From positions 1 to 45,503 of the forward strand of contig NZ_SSOB01000061.1 in assembly GCF_004801405.1 (NCBI RefSeq): a DNA stretch of 45,503 nucleotides, written 5' to 3'. The DNA is from Cohnella fermenti. GTDB lineage: Bacteria > Bacillota > Bacilli > Paenibacillales > Paenibacillaceae. Both the position numbers and the translations under genes were made by a program. The notes below the pieces were generated by a model, which had not been told where the DNA came from, did no database searches, and saw only the letters and a program-made list of their open reading frames with translations. Below, piece after piece: positions 1 through 8,714 of this stretch; positions within the stretch are counted from its first letter, which is position 1; each line of letters starts with the position of its first letter.

Positions 1-2
1 AT

Positions 3-65
3 TACAAAGGGGTACACGGTAATGAATACAGGATTGAGGATGTCCGTAGCACAACTGCAGAATAG
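3..65 (+). CDS. C-terminal tail of an upstream gene (partial)
   Basis: Reading frame 3 is open from the window edge to a TAG at 63-65 and would encode about 20 residues ending in RSTTAE. A strong intrinsic terminator follows 24 bases later, which is what the end of a transcription unit should look like. The tail is too short to assign a family. The alternative frame that opens at 22 runs through the terminator hairpin and has a composition unlike real genes here, so I prefer this frame. Confidence 0.4.
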   Translation, partial: YKGVHGNEYRIEDVRSTTAE

Positions 66-88
66 TCTCATGGAACGCAAAACAAAGG

Positions 89-126
89 ACCGTCAGGGAA
101 TGAACTCATCCCTGACGGTTTTTCTT
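89..126 (+). terminator. Intrinsic terminator
   Basis: An 11-bp perfect stem (ACCGTCAGGGA at 89-99 with TCCCTGACGGT at 109-119) around a 9-nt loop is followed by TTTTCTT. It would end the gene whose tail is at 3-65. Confidence 0.85.
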
Positions 127-293
127 ACCTGCGATATGCACGCGAGGCTGACGGCCTGCACGCGCCGCCGCACCTCGCGGGAGGAGCTGCAGCGGCGCGG
201 CTTGCGGTGCGGCTTGCGGGGAGCTGCGATGAACCTCGATAGAAGTTGCGGTCACGTCGGGGGAGGTCGGCGGTGTGTCGCGAGTTGCCGGAT

Positions 294-484
294 TTTATGC
301 GAATTTTATGCGAAATTTCACATTGGCGCGGCCCGATATCGGGCTGTTTGGGCGATTATATGCGAAAAACCACATACATGGACATATTTCCGTTCCGAGA
401 TGCGCCATATATGCTAAAAACCACATAAAACACCTCAATTCACCCGGAATCCGCGCCGACGAATGTGAAAAATCATATAAAATC
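294..484. repeat. Four-unit phased palindrome array, AT-rich family (array 1)
   Basis: Four copies of a short imperfect palindrome of the type TATGCGAAAAACCACATA start at 307, 359, 410 and 462, so the spacing is 52, 51 and 52 bp. A partial extra copy (TATGCGAA) at 296 abuts the first. The units are AT-rich in otherwise GC-rich DNA, and the intervening sequence resembles that of arrays at 6936 and 14580 (for example ATTCACCCG...AATCCG before the last unit). The array lies between the terminator at 126 and the gene at 642. The rest of 127-641 shows no gene; it holds a GC-rich palindrome at 544-558 (GACGGGC-C-GCCCGTC). Confidence 0.85.
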
Positions 485-641
485 CCCGCCTGCCGTCCCG
501 CCGAGAGCGGCCGCCTCTTTTCGCGCTGCAGGACAAGGGTGCAGACGGGCCGCCCGTCCTCCTTCATAAACTATAGGACAACGGGTTCGGTCCGGCGGAG
601 ATGCTTCGCTGAAGCCGACACGTTCGGGGAGGAGGGGGAAA

Positions 642-926
642 ATGGCACAGGTTACTCGCGAACAAGTTGTGAGGCTGGTCGGCAAGACGGTCTATGCGAA
701 GCGCAAGGACGGCAGCGTCGTTAGCGGGAAGCTCGTCCGCATCAGCGGCAACAAGCTGATTCTCGAGGCTTCCGGCGGCAAGAAAGCCCGCACGAAGGCG
801 ATCATACCGCTCGTGCTCTTCGATCTTCTCGCCATCGGAACGACTCCGTATGGCTGGGGAGGCGGGGGCTTCGGGGGCTTCGGAGGTTACGGAGGCTTCG
901 GAGGCTGGGGAGGCGGCTGGTGGTAA
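642..926 (+). CDS. Small Lsm/SH3-barrel-like protein with glycine-rich tail
   Basis: This 94-residue protein is preceded by a very strong purine-rich ribosome site (GGGGAGGAGGGGG). Residues 8-50 (VRLVGKTVYAKRKDGSVVSG, then KLVRISGNKLIL) have the alternating strand pattern of small SH3 or Lsm-like barrels that bind nucleic acid or act as scaffold domains. Residues 56-67 are hydrophobic, and the last 25 residues are almost entirely Gly with Phe, Tyr and Trp (GGFGGFGGYGGFGG). No signal peptide is obvious. Such Gly-aromatic tails are typical of sticky or coat-forming peptides, so a spore-coat or surface role is possible but is only inference. It stands alone, convergent with the acetyltransferase gene. 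I do not recognise a named family. Confidence 0.75.
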   Translation: MAQVTREQVVRLVGKTVYAKRKDGSVVSGKLVRISGNKLILEASGGKKARTKAIIPLVLFDLLAIGTTPYGWGGGGFGGFGGYGGFGGWGGGWW

Positions 927-933
927 GCGGGCA

Positions 934-952
934 ATCGGTCGTCACGACCGAT
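934..952. other. Perfect 19-bp palindrome after the Gly-rich gene
   Basis: ATCGGTCGT-C-ACGACCGAT forms a perfect 9-bp stem with a one-base centre, 8 bases after the stop codon. It has no T-run, so it is either a transcript-end stabilising hairpin or a protein site. Confidence 0.5.
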
Positions 953-1023
953 GGCAAGCGGCGGGAGCGAGGCGGTCCTTGCTGGCGGCAGCGCAATAAA
1001 TAGCCGGACAACCGGACGAGTGA

Positions 1024-1079
1024 AAGCCTCCGCGACTCTCGGGGCCGCCAGAGCGCGGCTTCGGAGGCGGAGGCTTGTT
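1024..1079. terminator. Possible bidirectional terminator between convergent genes
   Basis: AAGCCTCCGC (1024-1033) pairs perfectly with GCGGAGGCTT (1067-1076). A GC-rich interior of about 33 nt may fold further. TTGTT follows on the plus strand and TTTC on the minus strand. Its place between two converging stop codons supports a terminator, though the U-tracts are short. Confidence 0.5.
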
Positions 1080-1094
1080 CGTGCGGCACGGGAC

Positions 1095-1625
1095 CTAGAG
1101 CGGGTGGCCGAGCCAACCGTCGTTGCCTGCGGAGGCGCGCTCGCCCCGGGCGGCGGCAAGCTGCCAGTTCCACGCCGGCTCGCTGGCCAGATTCTTCTCC
1201 ATGCGGTAGCAGACGAGGGCTTCCACGTACTGCTCGTTCGAGTAGCCCATTCGGGTATAGAAGCGAAGGGCTCTCGCGTTGTCCTTGTCGACGTAGAGCA
1301 TGCTCGTGCGGCAGCCTCTTGCGCGGCCGATCTCCTCTGCGCGAAGCATCAGTTCCGTTCCCCATCTTCGGTTCTGGTAAGCGGGATCGACAGCGAGGAG
1401 GTCGACGAAGAGCACCTTGTTCTGGACGATCAGATGCAGGAACCCGAACAGCTCGCCTCCGCGGTTCTTCGCGGCGACCAGGGTCGAGCCTTGGCGCAGG
1501 CGCTGGACGATCTCCGAATAGAGACGTCCGTCGCGGGGATGCTGCCAAGGGGACTTGGGCACGAGCTGAGTGCGGACGAGCCTGACGATTCCTTTGGTAT
1601 CCCGAGGCTGCTTCCAACGTATCAT
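1095..1625 (-). CDS. GNAT family N-acetyltransferase
   Basis: The 176-residue protein has the GNAT fold order: an early helix (DTKGIVRLVRTQ), a beta-4 strand (VLFVDLLAVDP), an acetyl-CoA loop of the Q-x-x-x-G type (YQNRRWGTEL), and a late segment (NARALRFYTRMGY) typical of motif B. It would move an acetyl group from acetyl-CoA to an amine; the substrate cannot be told. I chose the ATG at 1625 because GGAGG lies 8 bases upstream; the in-frame GTG at 1634 overlaps that ribosome site. Residues after about 145 (SEPAWNWQL onward) are a short Ala/Gly-rich extension beyond the domain. It is transcribed away from the ilv promoter. Confidence 0.85.
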   Translation of the reverse strand: MIRWKQPRDTKGIVRLVRTQLVPKSPWQHPRDGRLYSEIVQRLRQGSTLVAAKNRGGELFGFLHLIVQNKVLFVDLLAVDPAYQNRRWGTELMLRAEEIGRARGCRTSMLYVDKDNARALRFYTRMGYSNEQYVEALVCYRMEKNLASEPAWNWQLAAARGERASAGNDGWLGHPL

Positions 1626-1738
1626 GCGGGTCACCTCCGTTAGCGCGGGCGGGATCGTGCGACCGACTGCTATGCGGCCGACTGCTATAAGGTATGATCG
1701 TACGGGAGGGGTTGTTCTCCGCGAATTTCATCCTTGTA

Positions 1739-1767
1739 TTGACGAATGCATCGGGGAAGCATATAAT
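1739..1767 (+). promoter_or_regulatory. SigA-type promoter of the ilvBNC leader
   Basis: TTGACG (1739-1744) and TATAAT (1762-1767) are 17 bp apart, a near-consensus vegetative promoter. Transcription would start about 1774-1776, just before the T-box leader. Confidence 0.85.
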
Positions 1768-1794
1768 TAGAACCATTCAACCGAACATCCAACA

Positions 1795-2112
1795 GCAATG
1801 ATAAGGAAGAAGCGAGAGGGCTCTTGAGCTCAGAGAGCGTCGGATATGCTGCGACCGATGCCTTAATCCCTGCACGCTGGGTCTCCTTGGAGCTGTTCGC
1901 CTGAACCGCCGTCTTCGGCGTTGTAGGGTGAATCGGGATGGCGCACGTTAACGCGCCTAAAGTATGCGATTGCCGCTTGAGCGCTCAAGTCCGCAACCTT
2001 ACTTTACGAGGCCGTCGCTGCGAAGCGAACGGTAAATCCGGGTGGTACCGCGGAAGGCATAGCCTTTCGTCCCTGAACATCAAGTTGATGTTCGGGACGA
2101 AGGGCTTTTTTT
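1795..2112 (+). ncRNA. T-box leader, probable leucine specifier
   Basis: The leader contains the T-box signature TGGTACCGCGG (2043-2053), which pairs with the free CCA end of uncharged tRNA. It also has a Stem I 5' part (AGAGAGC then a stem-loop TCGG...CCGA) and a terminator at 2063-2112. A CTC triplet at 1883-1885 sits immediately before CTTGGAGCTG, the sequence context that often follows the specifier; CTC reads leucine and would match the leucine T-box known for the Bacillus ilv-leu operon. The T-box and terminator are direct observations; the specifier choice is inference. Confidence 0.9.
2063..2112 (+). terminator. T-box attenuator terminator
   Basis: CCTTTCGTCCCTGAACATCAA pairs with TTGATGTTCGGGACGAAGG and is followed by TTTTTTT (2106-2112). 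The T-box sequence just upstream supplies the alternative antiterminator pairing with the 5' part of this stem region. Confidence 0.9.
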
Positions 2113-2168
2113 GATTGTTACGATCCGAGACACACGACAAACTTTACATTCCGGAAGGAGGATGACGG

Positions 2169-3914
2169 ATGAGCGCACAAAGTGCCACGCTGAAATCCAA
2201 AGAAGAATTGATTGAGAAATGGAGCAAACCGGAAGTTATCTCGGGCTCCGATATGCTGCTGCGCAGCCTGTTGTTGGAGGGTGTGGATTGCGTCTTCGGT
2301 TATCCGGGCGGAGCGGTCCTCTATATCTACGATGCCATGTACGGCTTCAGCGACTTCAACCACTTGCTCACCAGACATGAGCAAGGAGCCATTCACGCCG
2401 CGGACGGTTACGCTCGCAGCACCGGCAAGGTCGGCGTCTGCATCGCCACCTCGGGTCCCGGCGCGACGAATCTCGTGACGGGAATCGCGACCGCCTACAT
2501 GGATTCGGTGCCGCTCGTCGTCATCACCGGCAACGTCATCTCCTCGCTGATCGGCACGGACGCGTTCCAGGAAGCCGACATCGTCGGCATTACGATGCCG
2601 GTTACGAAGCACAGCTACATGGTTCGCGACGTCAAGGAGCTGCCTCGCATTATTCACGAAGCGTTCCATATCGCGAACACGGGACGCAAGGGACCGGTTC
2701 TGATCGACATCCCGAAGGACGTCTCCGCGGCGAAGGCGCTGTTCCAGCCGGTGACGGAAGTCAATCTTCGCGGCTATCATCCGACGGTCAACCCGAACCG
2801 CAACCAGGTCGACAAGATGGTTCGCGCCATCGAGAAGGCCGAACGTCCGATCCTGCTCGTCGGCGGCGGCGCGATCTACTCGGGCGCTCATGAAGAGCTG
2901 TACGAGTTCGTCACGAAGACGCAGATCCCGATCACGACGACGCTGCTCGGACTCGGCGCGTTCCCGACCGGCCACGAGCTGCACATGGGCTTCCCGGGCA
3001 TGCACGGAACGTGGACCGCGAACACCGCGATCCAGAACGCGGACCTCCTGATCAATATCGGCGCGCGCTTCGACGACCGCGTAACGGGCAAGCTGTCCGG
3101 CTTCGCCCCGAAGGCGAAGATCGTTCACATCGACATCGATCCGGCCGAGATCGGCAAGAACGTGCCGACCGATATCCCGATCGTCGGCGATGTGAAGGCG
3201 GTGCTGCAACTGGCCAACACGCTGGCGAAGCGAGCGGACCAGGCGGACGCATGGCGCGCCCAGATCAAGCAGTGGAAGGCCGACAAGCCGTTCAAGTACA
3301 TCGATTCCGATACGGAACTGAAGCCGCAATGGGTAGTCTCCCTTATCCACGACACGACGAACGGCGACGCGATCGTGACGACGGACGTCGGCCAGCATCA
3401 GATGTGGGCGGCGCAATATTATCCGTTCAACAAGCCGCGTTCGCTCGTGACATCGGGCGGCCTGGGCACGATGGGCTTCGGCTTCCCGTCCGCCATCGGG
3501 GCGCAGATGGGCAATCCGGACCGCACGGTCGTCTCGATCAACGGCGACGGCGGCATGCAGATGTGTGCGCAGGAGCTGGCCATCTGCGCGATCAACAACA
3601 TTCCGGTCAAGGTCGCGATCTTGAACAACCAGGTGCTCGGCATGGTGCGCCAGTGGCAGGAACTGATCCACGAGAACCGCTTCAGCCATATCGACCTGGC
3701 CGGCAGCCCGGACTTCGTGAAGCTGGGCGAGGCGTACGGCGTCAAGTCGTTCCGCGCGACGAACAAGGAAGAAGCGAGAGCGGCATGGGACGAGGCGCTT
3801 CGCCATCCGGGACCGGCCCTCGTGGAGTTCGTCGTTCGCAAGGACGAGAACGTCTATCCGATGGTTACGCAAGGCAGCACCATCGATCAAATGCTTATGG
3901 GGGATTCCGAATGA
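2169..3914 (+). CDS. ilvB: Acetolactate synthase large subunit
   Basis: This 581-residue protein is the ThDP-dependent catalytic subunit of acetohydroxyacid synthase, which makes acetolactate or acetohydroxybutyrate from pyruvate for valine, leucine and isoleucine. The N-terminal pyrimidine domain shows GYPGGAVLYIYDAM (residues 44-57) and the catalytic glutamate at residue 71 (TRHEQGAIHAADGYAR). The central FAD/Rossmann domain contains GLGAFP and GARFDDRVTG. The C-terminal pyrophosphate domain carries the ThDP motif NGDGGMQM...ILNNQ at about residues 457-487. Length is normal for the family. GGAAGGAGG stands 7 bases ahead of ATG. Its stop overlaps the ilvN start by four bases, indicating translational coupling. 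Expression is controlled by the upstream T-box. Confidence 0.98.
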   Translation: MSAQSATLKSKEELIEKWSKPEVISGSDMLLRSLLLEGVDCVFGYPGGAVLYIYDAMYGFSDFNHLLTRHEQGAIHAADGYARSTGKVGVCIATSGPGATNLVTGIATAYMDSVPLVVITGNVISSLIGTDAFQEADIVGITMPVTKHSYMVRDVKELPRIIHEAFHIANTGRKGPVLIDIPKDVSAAKALFQPVTEVNLRGYHPTVNPNRNQVDKMVRAIEKAERPILLVGGGAIYSGAHEELYEFVTKTQIPITTTLLGLGAFPTGHELHMGFPGMHGTWTANTAIQNADLLINIGARFDDRVTGKLSGFAPKAKIVHIDIDPAEIGKNVPTDIPIVGDVKAVLQLANTLAKRADQADAWRAQIKQWKADKPFKYIDSDTELKPQWVVSLIHDTTNGDAIVTTDVGQHQMWAAQYYPFNKPRSLVTSGGLGTMGFGFPSAIGAQMGNPDRTVVSINGDGGMQMCAQELAICAINNIPVKVAILNNQVLGMVRQWQELIHENRFSHIDLAGSPDFVKLGEAYGVKSFRATNKEEARAAWDEALRHPGPALVEFVVRKDENVYPMVTQGSTIDQMLMGDSE

Positions 3915-4396
3915 ACACCAAACATACCATTGCCATTCTCGTGAACGACCAGCCGGGCGTTCTGCAACGGGTGTCTGGGCTGTTCGGACGCAGAGGCTTC
4001 AACATCGAGAGCATTACGGTTGGAGCCTCCGAAGAGCCCGGCCTGTCCCGGATGGTCATCGTGACCACCGGCGACGACCACACGCTGGAGCAGATCCAGA
4101 AGCAGCTTTACAAGATCGTCGACGTTATCAAGGTTATCGACATCGGTTCGAGTCCGATGGTCGGAAGAGAGCTCGGCCTGATCAAGGTCAACGCCGAGCC
4201 TTCCTCCCGGCCGGAGATTCTCGGCGTCGTCGAGACGTTCCGCGCGGCGGTCGTCGACATCGGACCGAGCAGCTTGATCGTGCAAGTTGTCGGCGATTCG
4301 GATAAAATAGATGCGATGATCGAATTGTTGAAGCCGTACGGCATCCGCGAGCTGTCTCGCACGGGCGTCACCGCGATGATTCGCGGCGCGCGCTGA
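3911..4396 (+). CDS. ilvN: Acetolactate synthase small (regulatory) subunit
   Basis: The 161-residue protein is the ACT-domain subunit that activates IlvB and confers valine feedback inhibition. The first ACT domain begins TIAILVNDQPGVLQRVSGLF and contains RRGFNIESI (about residues 26-34). The second half (GLIKVNAEPSSRPEILGVVE...) is the usual C-terminal regulatory domain. The true start is the ATG at 3911 inside the ATGA overlap with ilvB; an open frame extends far upstream in the same phase but is an out-of-frame shadow of ilvB. Confidence 0.97.
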   Translation: MNTKHTIAILVNDQPGVLQRVSGLFGRRGFNIESITVGASEEPGLSRMVIVTTGDDHTLEQIQKQLYKIVDVIKVIDIGSSPMVGRELGLIKVNAEPSSRPEILGVVETFRAAVVDIGPSSLIVQVVGDSDKIDAMIELLKPYGIRELSRTGVTAMIRGAR

Positions 4397-4586
4397 TCGA
4401 TATTTGAAGCTTCTATCCTGCAGCTATCGTCCGCTCCCCGTTGGAGCGGGTGTTCGAGGAGAGGAGCGGCAGGCCGCCGTCAGGGCTTGTCCGATTCTTC
4501 TCTCTTGGAACGCCCGTTCCATGAGGGTTGCCCATATTGTTTTATCCCCAAATCAAGCTTTATCCAATTAAGGAGGAACACATCCA
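4397..4586. other. 190-bp ilvN-ilvC spacer
   Basis: This gap has no T-run terminator. It contains a small hairpin (CGCTCC...GGAGCG, about 4432-4449). ilvC could be read through from the T-box promoter or have a weak promoter of its own; I see no clear -35/-10 pair. Confidence 0.4.
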
Positions 4587-5579
<993 letters not shown>

Positions 5580-5599
5580 TCGACCGACTCGTTGGCACC

Positions 5600-5644
5600 G
5601 GCTGTCCCGGGGGCAGGCACTGCTCCCCGGGGCAGCCTTTTCTT
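5600..5644 (+). terminator. Terminator after ilvC
   Basis: GGCTGTCCCGGGGGCA pairs with TGCTCCCCGGGGCAGCC around a short loop and is followed by TTTTCTT. It should end ilvBNC, so the aminotransferase gene 26 bases later probably relies on read-through or another promoter. Confidence 0.85.
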
Positions 5645-5669
5645 ATCCGACAGGGAATGGGGGATTCAG

Positions 5670-6869
5670 ATGAACTATCGATTTTCCGAGCGGCTTGGGA
5701 GCTTCTCTTCTTCGGCCGTGCGCGAGATTCTGAAGCTGACGCAAGGCGATTCGATTCTCTCGTTCGCCGGGGGCTTGCCCGCGGAGGAGCACTTCCCGTC
5801 GCAGGCGATCTCGGAGGCGTTCGGGCGCGTTATGGAGCAAGGCAACAAGGCGCTCCAATACGGCTTGACCGAGGGCTACCTGCCGCTGCGCGAGGCGCTG
5901 TGCCGCCGCATGGAGAAGAAGCATGTCAAGGTGACTCCGGACGACATGCTCATCACGACGGGCTCGCAGCAAGCGATCGACCTGCTCACCCGCATCTATA
6001 TCGATCCGGGCGACGTCATCCTCGTCGAGCGCCCGACTTACTTGTCGGCGCTGCAGGTGTTCCGCTCCTACGGCGCGACGCCGATCTCCGTGGACGGGGA
6101 TTCGGACGGTCTGGACCTGGCGGATCTCGAGGCGAAGCTTAAGGAGCTGAAGCCGAAGATTCTGTATGTCATCCCGACGTTCTCGAATCCGGCCGGCACG
6201 GTGTGGAGCGAGGAGCGCCGCCGCGGCGTCCTGGAGCTGTGCCATCGCTGCGACACGCTTATCCTCGAGGACGACCCGTACGGCGAGCTCAAGTTCGGCG
6301 ACGCTTCGGTGGAGTACCGTTCGCTGTTCTCCCTCGACAACCATCCGCACGGCTCCTGCGTCGTGTACACGAGCACGTTCTCCAAGACGGTCGCTCCGGG
6401 GCTGCGCACCGGCTGGGTGATCGCCGATCCGGAGGTCATCCGGAACATGGCCCGCGCGAAGCAGGCGTCCGACCTGCAGTCAAGCTCGCTTGACCAGCAG
6501 ACATTGTACCAACTGCTCGAGCACTTCGACCTCGACGGCCACATCGAATTCGTTCGCACGGAGTATGAAGCGCGCAAGAAGCAGCTCGTCTCTCTGCTTG
6601 AGCAATACGCTTGGCCGGGCGTGACGTGGGAGGAGCCGAAGGGCGGCATGTTCATCTGGCTTCGCCTTCCGGAGGGCATCGATGCGGGGGCTCTGCTGAA
6701 GGTTGCGGTGGCGGAAGGCGCGGCGTTCGTGCCGGGCGTCTCCTTCTTCGCGGAAGAGCCGGAGCTGAACACGCTGCGCATGAACTTCACCTACAACGAC
6801 ACCGACGCGGCGATCGAAGGCATGAAGCGCCTCGACCGGGCGTTCCGGAGCGTTCTGGTGAAGGGATAA
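5670..6869 (+). CDS. PLP-dependent class I/II aminotransferase (2-aminoadipate/MocR-domain type)
   Basis: The 399-residue fold-type I enzyme has all expected residues: SNPAG at 172-176, the PLP ring contact in EDDPYGEL (200-207), Schiff-base lysine 239 in STFSKTVAPGLRTGW, and the substrate carboxylate arginine near the C-terminus (LRMNFTY). Best resemblance is to the LysN/2-aminoadipate aminotransferase group, which also accept leucine and aromatic keto acids. Lying between ilvC and leuB, it may do the last transamination of branched-chain synthesis, but that is inference from position. The start at 5670 has GGGGGA 5 bases upstream; the frame stays open upstream through the terminator, which I do not count as coding. 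Confidence 0.9.
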   Translation: MNYRFSERLGSFSSSAVREILKLTQGDSILSFAGGLPAEEHFPSQAISEAFGRVMEQGNKALQYGLTEGYLPLREALCRRMEKKHVKVTPDDMLITTGSQQAIDLLTRIYIDPGDVILVERPTYLSALQVFRSYGATPISVDGDSDGLDLADLEAKLKELKPKILYVIPTFSNPAGTVWSEERRRGVLELCHRCDTLILEDDPYGELKFGDASVEYRSLFSLDNHPHGSCVVYTSTFSKTVAPGLRTGWVIADPEVIRNMARAKQASDLQSSSLDQQTLYQLLEHFDLDGHIEFVRTEYEARKKQLVSLLEQYAWPGVTWEEPKGGMFIWLRLPEGIDAGALLKVAVAEGAAFVPGVSFFAEEPELNTLRMNFTYNDTDAAIEGMKRLDRAFRSVLVKG

Positions 6870-6935
6870 CGCGGTGGATAGGGATGGAGGCTCCGCTATA
6901 GTCGGTGAAGCCGCCCATCTCGCCAGGGATCAGGA

Positions 6936-7116
6936 TTTTATGTGAGAAATCACATTCGTGCGGCGCGATAACGGGCAGGTTGGGCGATTCTATGTGAAAA
7001 ATAGCATACATGGAGAAAATTTCGCTTCGGGTTGCCGTATGTATGCTAAAAATCGCATAAAACGCCGCGATTCCGCGAAATCCGATCCAACGAATGTGAA
7101 AAGACGCATAAAATCG
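6936..7116. repeat. Four-unit phased palindrome array, AT-rich family (array 2)
   Basis: Units start at 6939 (TATGTGAGAAATCACATT), 6991 (TATGTGAAAAATAGCATA), 7042 (TATGCTAAAAATCGCATA) and 7093 (AATGTGAAAAGACGCATA), at 52, 51 and 51 bp. Unit order and intervening sequence match array 1 (both have a CGGC/CCCGATA..CGGGC spacer after unit 1 and a TTGGGCGATT lead-in to unit 2). The rest of the spacer to leuB holds a 9-bp triplication (GATTCGGTG-like, about 7183-7212) and no gene. Confidence 0.85.
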
Positions 7117-7412
7117 CCAATGGCAGACAGCAAATCGCCAAAGACAGCGGGCCAGAGGGGTGAAGGCCGGTGGTTATCTGGTCGATTCGGTGAATTCGGT
7201 GGATTCGGTCGACTTGATCAGCCCGAAACAGTCCGAACAGGCTCAATGGCGGAGGCAACGGGAGACCAAACAGCCCAAACGGCCCGTCCCCGCTTCTATA
7301 GGCCACAACTATGAAAACAATAGCTTTTATGTATTTTGCCTGCCGTGCCCAAGTATGCTACAACTGTAATAGTGCCTTCATAGGACAATCGTAAACGGGA
7401 GTGTGTCGAATC

Positions 7413-8492
7413 ATGTCTGAAGTGAAGAAAATCGCCGTTATCGCCGGCGACGGGATCGGCCCGGAGGTCGTTGGCGAAGCGATTAAAGTGTTGAAGAAGA
7501 CGGAAGAGCTGTTCGGCTACAAGTTCGAGCTCGAGCACGGCCTGTTCGGCGGGATCGCCATCGACGAGAAGGGAACTCCGCTTCCGCAAGAGACGCTGGA
7601 CATCTGCAAGAACGCGGATGCCGTTCTGCTCGGCGCGGTAGGCGGACCGAAGTGGGACAACAACTCGAAGGAGCTTCGTCCGGAGACGGGCCTGCTCGGC
7701 ATTCGCAAGGCGCTCGGCCTGTTCTCGAACATCCGCCCGGCCGTCGTGTTCGACTGCCTGAAGGATGCGTCCACGCTGAAGCCTGAAGTGCTCGAAGGCA
7801 CCGACCTGATCGTCGTCCGCGAGCTGACGGGCGGCATCTACTTCGGCGAGAAGTTCCGCCGTGAAGGCGCGCAAGGCGAGGAAGCGGTCGATACTTGCGT
7901 GTACAACGTGACCGAAGTCGAGCGCATCGTGCGCCAGGCGTTCGAGATCGCCGGCACGCGCAGCAAGCGCCTCGCGTCCGTCGACAAGGCGAACGTGCTC
8001 GAGACGTCCCGCCTGTGGCGCGAGACGGTCAACCGCATCGCGCCGGAGTATCCGGACATCGAGCTTGAGCACGTGCTCGTCGACAACTGCGCGATGCAAC
8101 TGCTCCGCCGTCCGTCGAGCTTCGACGTCATCGTGACGGAGAACATGTTCGGCGACATCCTGAGCGACGAAGCGGCCATGCTGACCGGATCGATCGGCAT
8201 GCTGTCGTCCGCATCGCTCGGCGAAGGCAGCTTCGGCCTGTACGAGCCGGTCCACGGCTCGGCGCCGGACATCGCGGGCCAAGGCATCGCGAACCCGATC
8301 GCGACGGTCCTGTCGGTTGCGCTCATGTTCAAGCTGACGTTCGGCTACCAGGAAGCGGGCGACGTGATCGAGCGCGCCGTCAAGCAAGTTCTGGATGCCG
8401 GCCACCGCACGGGCGACATCGCCGTCGACAAGAGCAAGGCGATCGGAACGACGGCCATGGGCGATCTGATCGTTGCGGCAATGGCTCGCTAA
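7413..8492 (+). CDS. leuB: 3-isopropylmalate dehydrogenase
   Basis: This 359-residue protein performs the NAD-dependent oxidative decarboxylation of 3-isopropylmalate in leucine synthesis. It shows GDGIGPEVV near the N-terminus, VGGPKWD, the RELTGGIYFG substrate loop, the metal and cofactor segment TENMFGDILSDEAAMLTG, and the C-terminal EPVHGSAPDIAGQGIANP. I chose ATG 7413 over the GTG at 7401 because the family begins close to the KKIAVIAGDGIG strand and GGGAG lies just upstream of 7401. A weak promoter (TTGCCT 7336-7341, 17 bp, TACAAC 7359-7364) may serve it. leuA, leuC and leuD are not adjacent, so leucine genes are split here. Confidence 0.97.
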   Translation: MSEVKKIAVIAGDGIGPEVVGEAIKVLKKTEELFGYKFELEHGLFGGIAIDEKGTPLPQETLDICKNADAVLLGAVGGPKWDNNSKELRPETGLLGIRKALGLFSNIRPAVVFDCLKDASTLKPEVLEGTDLIVVRELTGGIYFGEKFRREGAQGEEAVDTCVYNVTEVERIVRQAFEIAGTRSKRLASVDKANVLETSRLWRETVNRIAPEYPDIELEHVLVDNCAMQLLRRPSSFDVIVTENMFGDILSDEAAMLTGSIGMLSSASLGEGSFGLYEPVHGSAPDIAGQGIANPIATVLSVALMFKLTFGYQEAGDVIERAVKQVLDAGHRTGDIAVDKSKAIGTTAMGDLIVAAMAR

Positions 8493-8537
8493 TTCCGGAC
8501 TTCCTCTCGGTTCCGACCGAACCGATTGGCAGCAATA

Positions 8538-8570
8538 GGCGCATGCTTCCGCATGCGTCTTTGCTTTTTT
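8538..8570 (+). terminator. Terminator after leuB
   Basis: GGCGCATGC-TTCC-GCATGCGTC forms a near-perfect 9-bp stem with a tetraloop, followed by TTTGCTTTTTT. Confidence 0.9.
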
Positions 8571-8714
8571 CGCCAGAATGCGTCAAAATCAGTGTTGCAG
8601 GGTAATCGTCCTTGCGGCAGGAATTCGGAAGGATCGAAGAGAATATTATAAAGAGTGCATTATAGTGAATAAACGCATCTCGGATTGCGTGGTACGGTTC
8701 GGGGAGGGAAGACG

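Noticed and set aside
2118..3890. 590-codon minus-strand frame opposite ilvB
   Set aside because: Antisense shadow of ilvB caused by high GC at third positions; its translation is Arg/Val/Asp-rich and has no recognisable family.
5592..5669. Upstream extension of the aminotransferase to 5592
   Set aside because: It would translate the ilvC terminator stem; the start at 5670 has its own ribosome site and fits the family N-terminus.
6936..7116. Crp, Fnr or Rex operators (TGTGA...TCACA)
   Set aside because: The half sites are spaced 4 bp or less, not the 6 bp of Crp/Fnr, and the 14-16 bp symmetric cores are shorter than Rex boxes. They come in fours far from any promoter.
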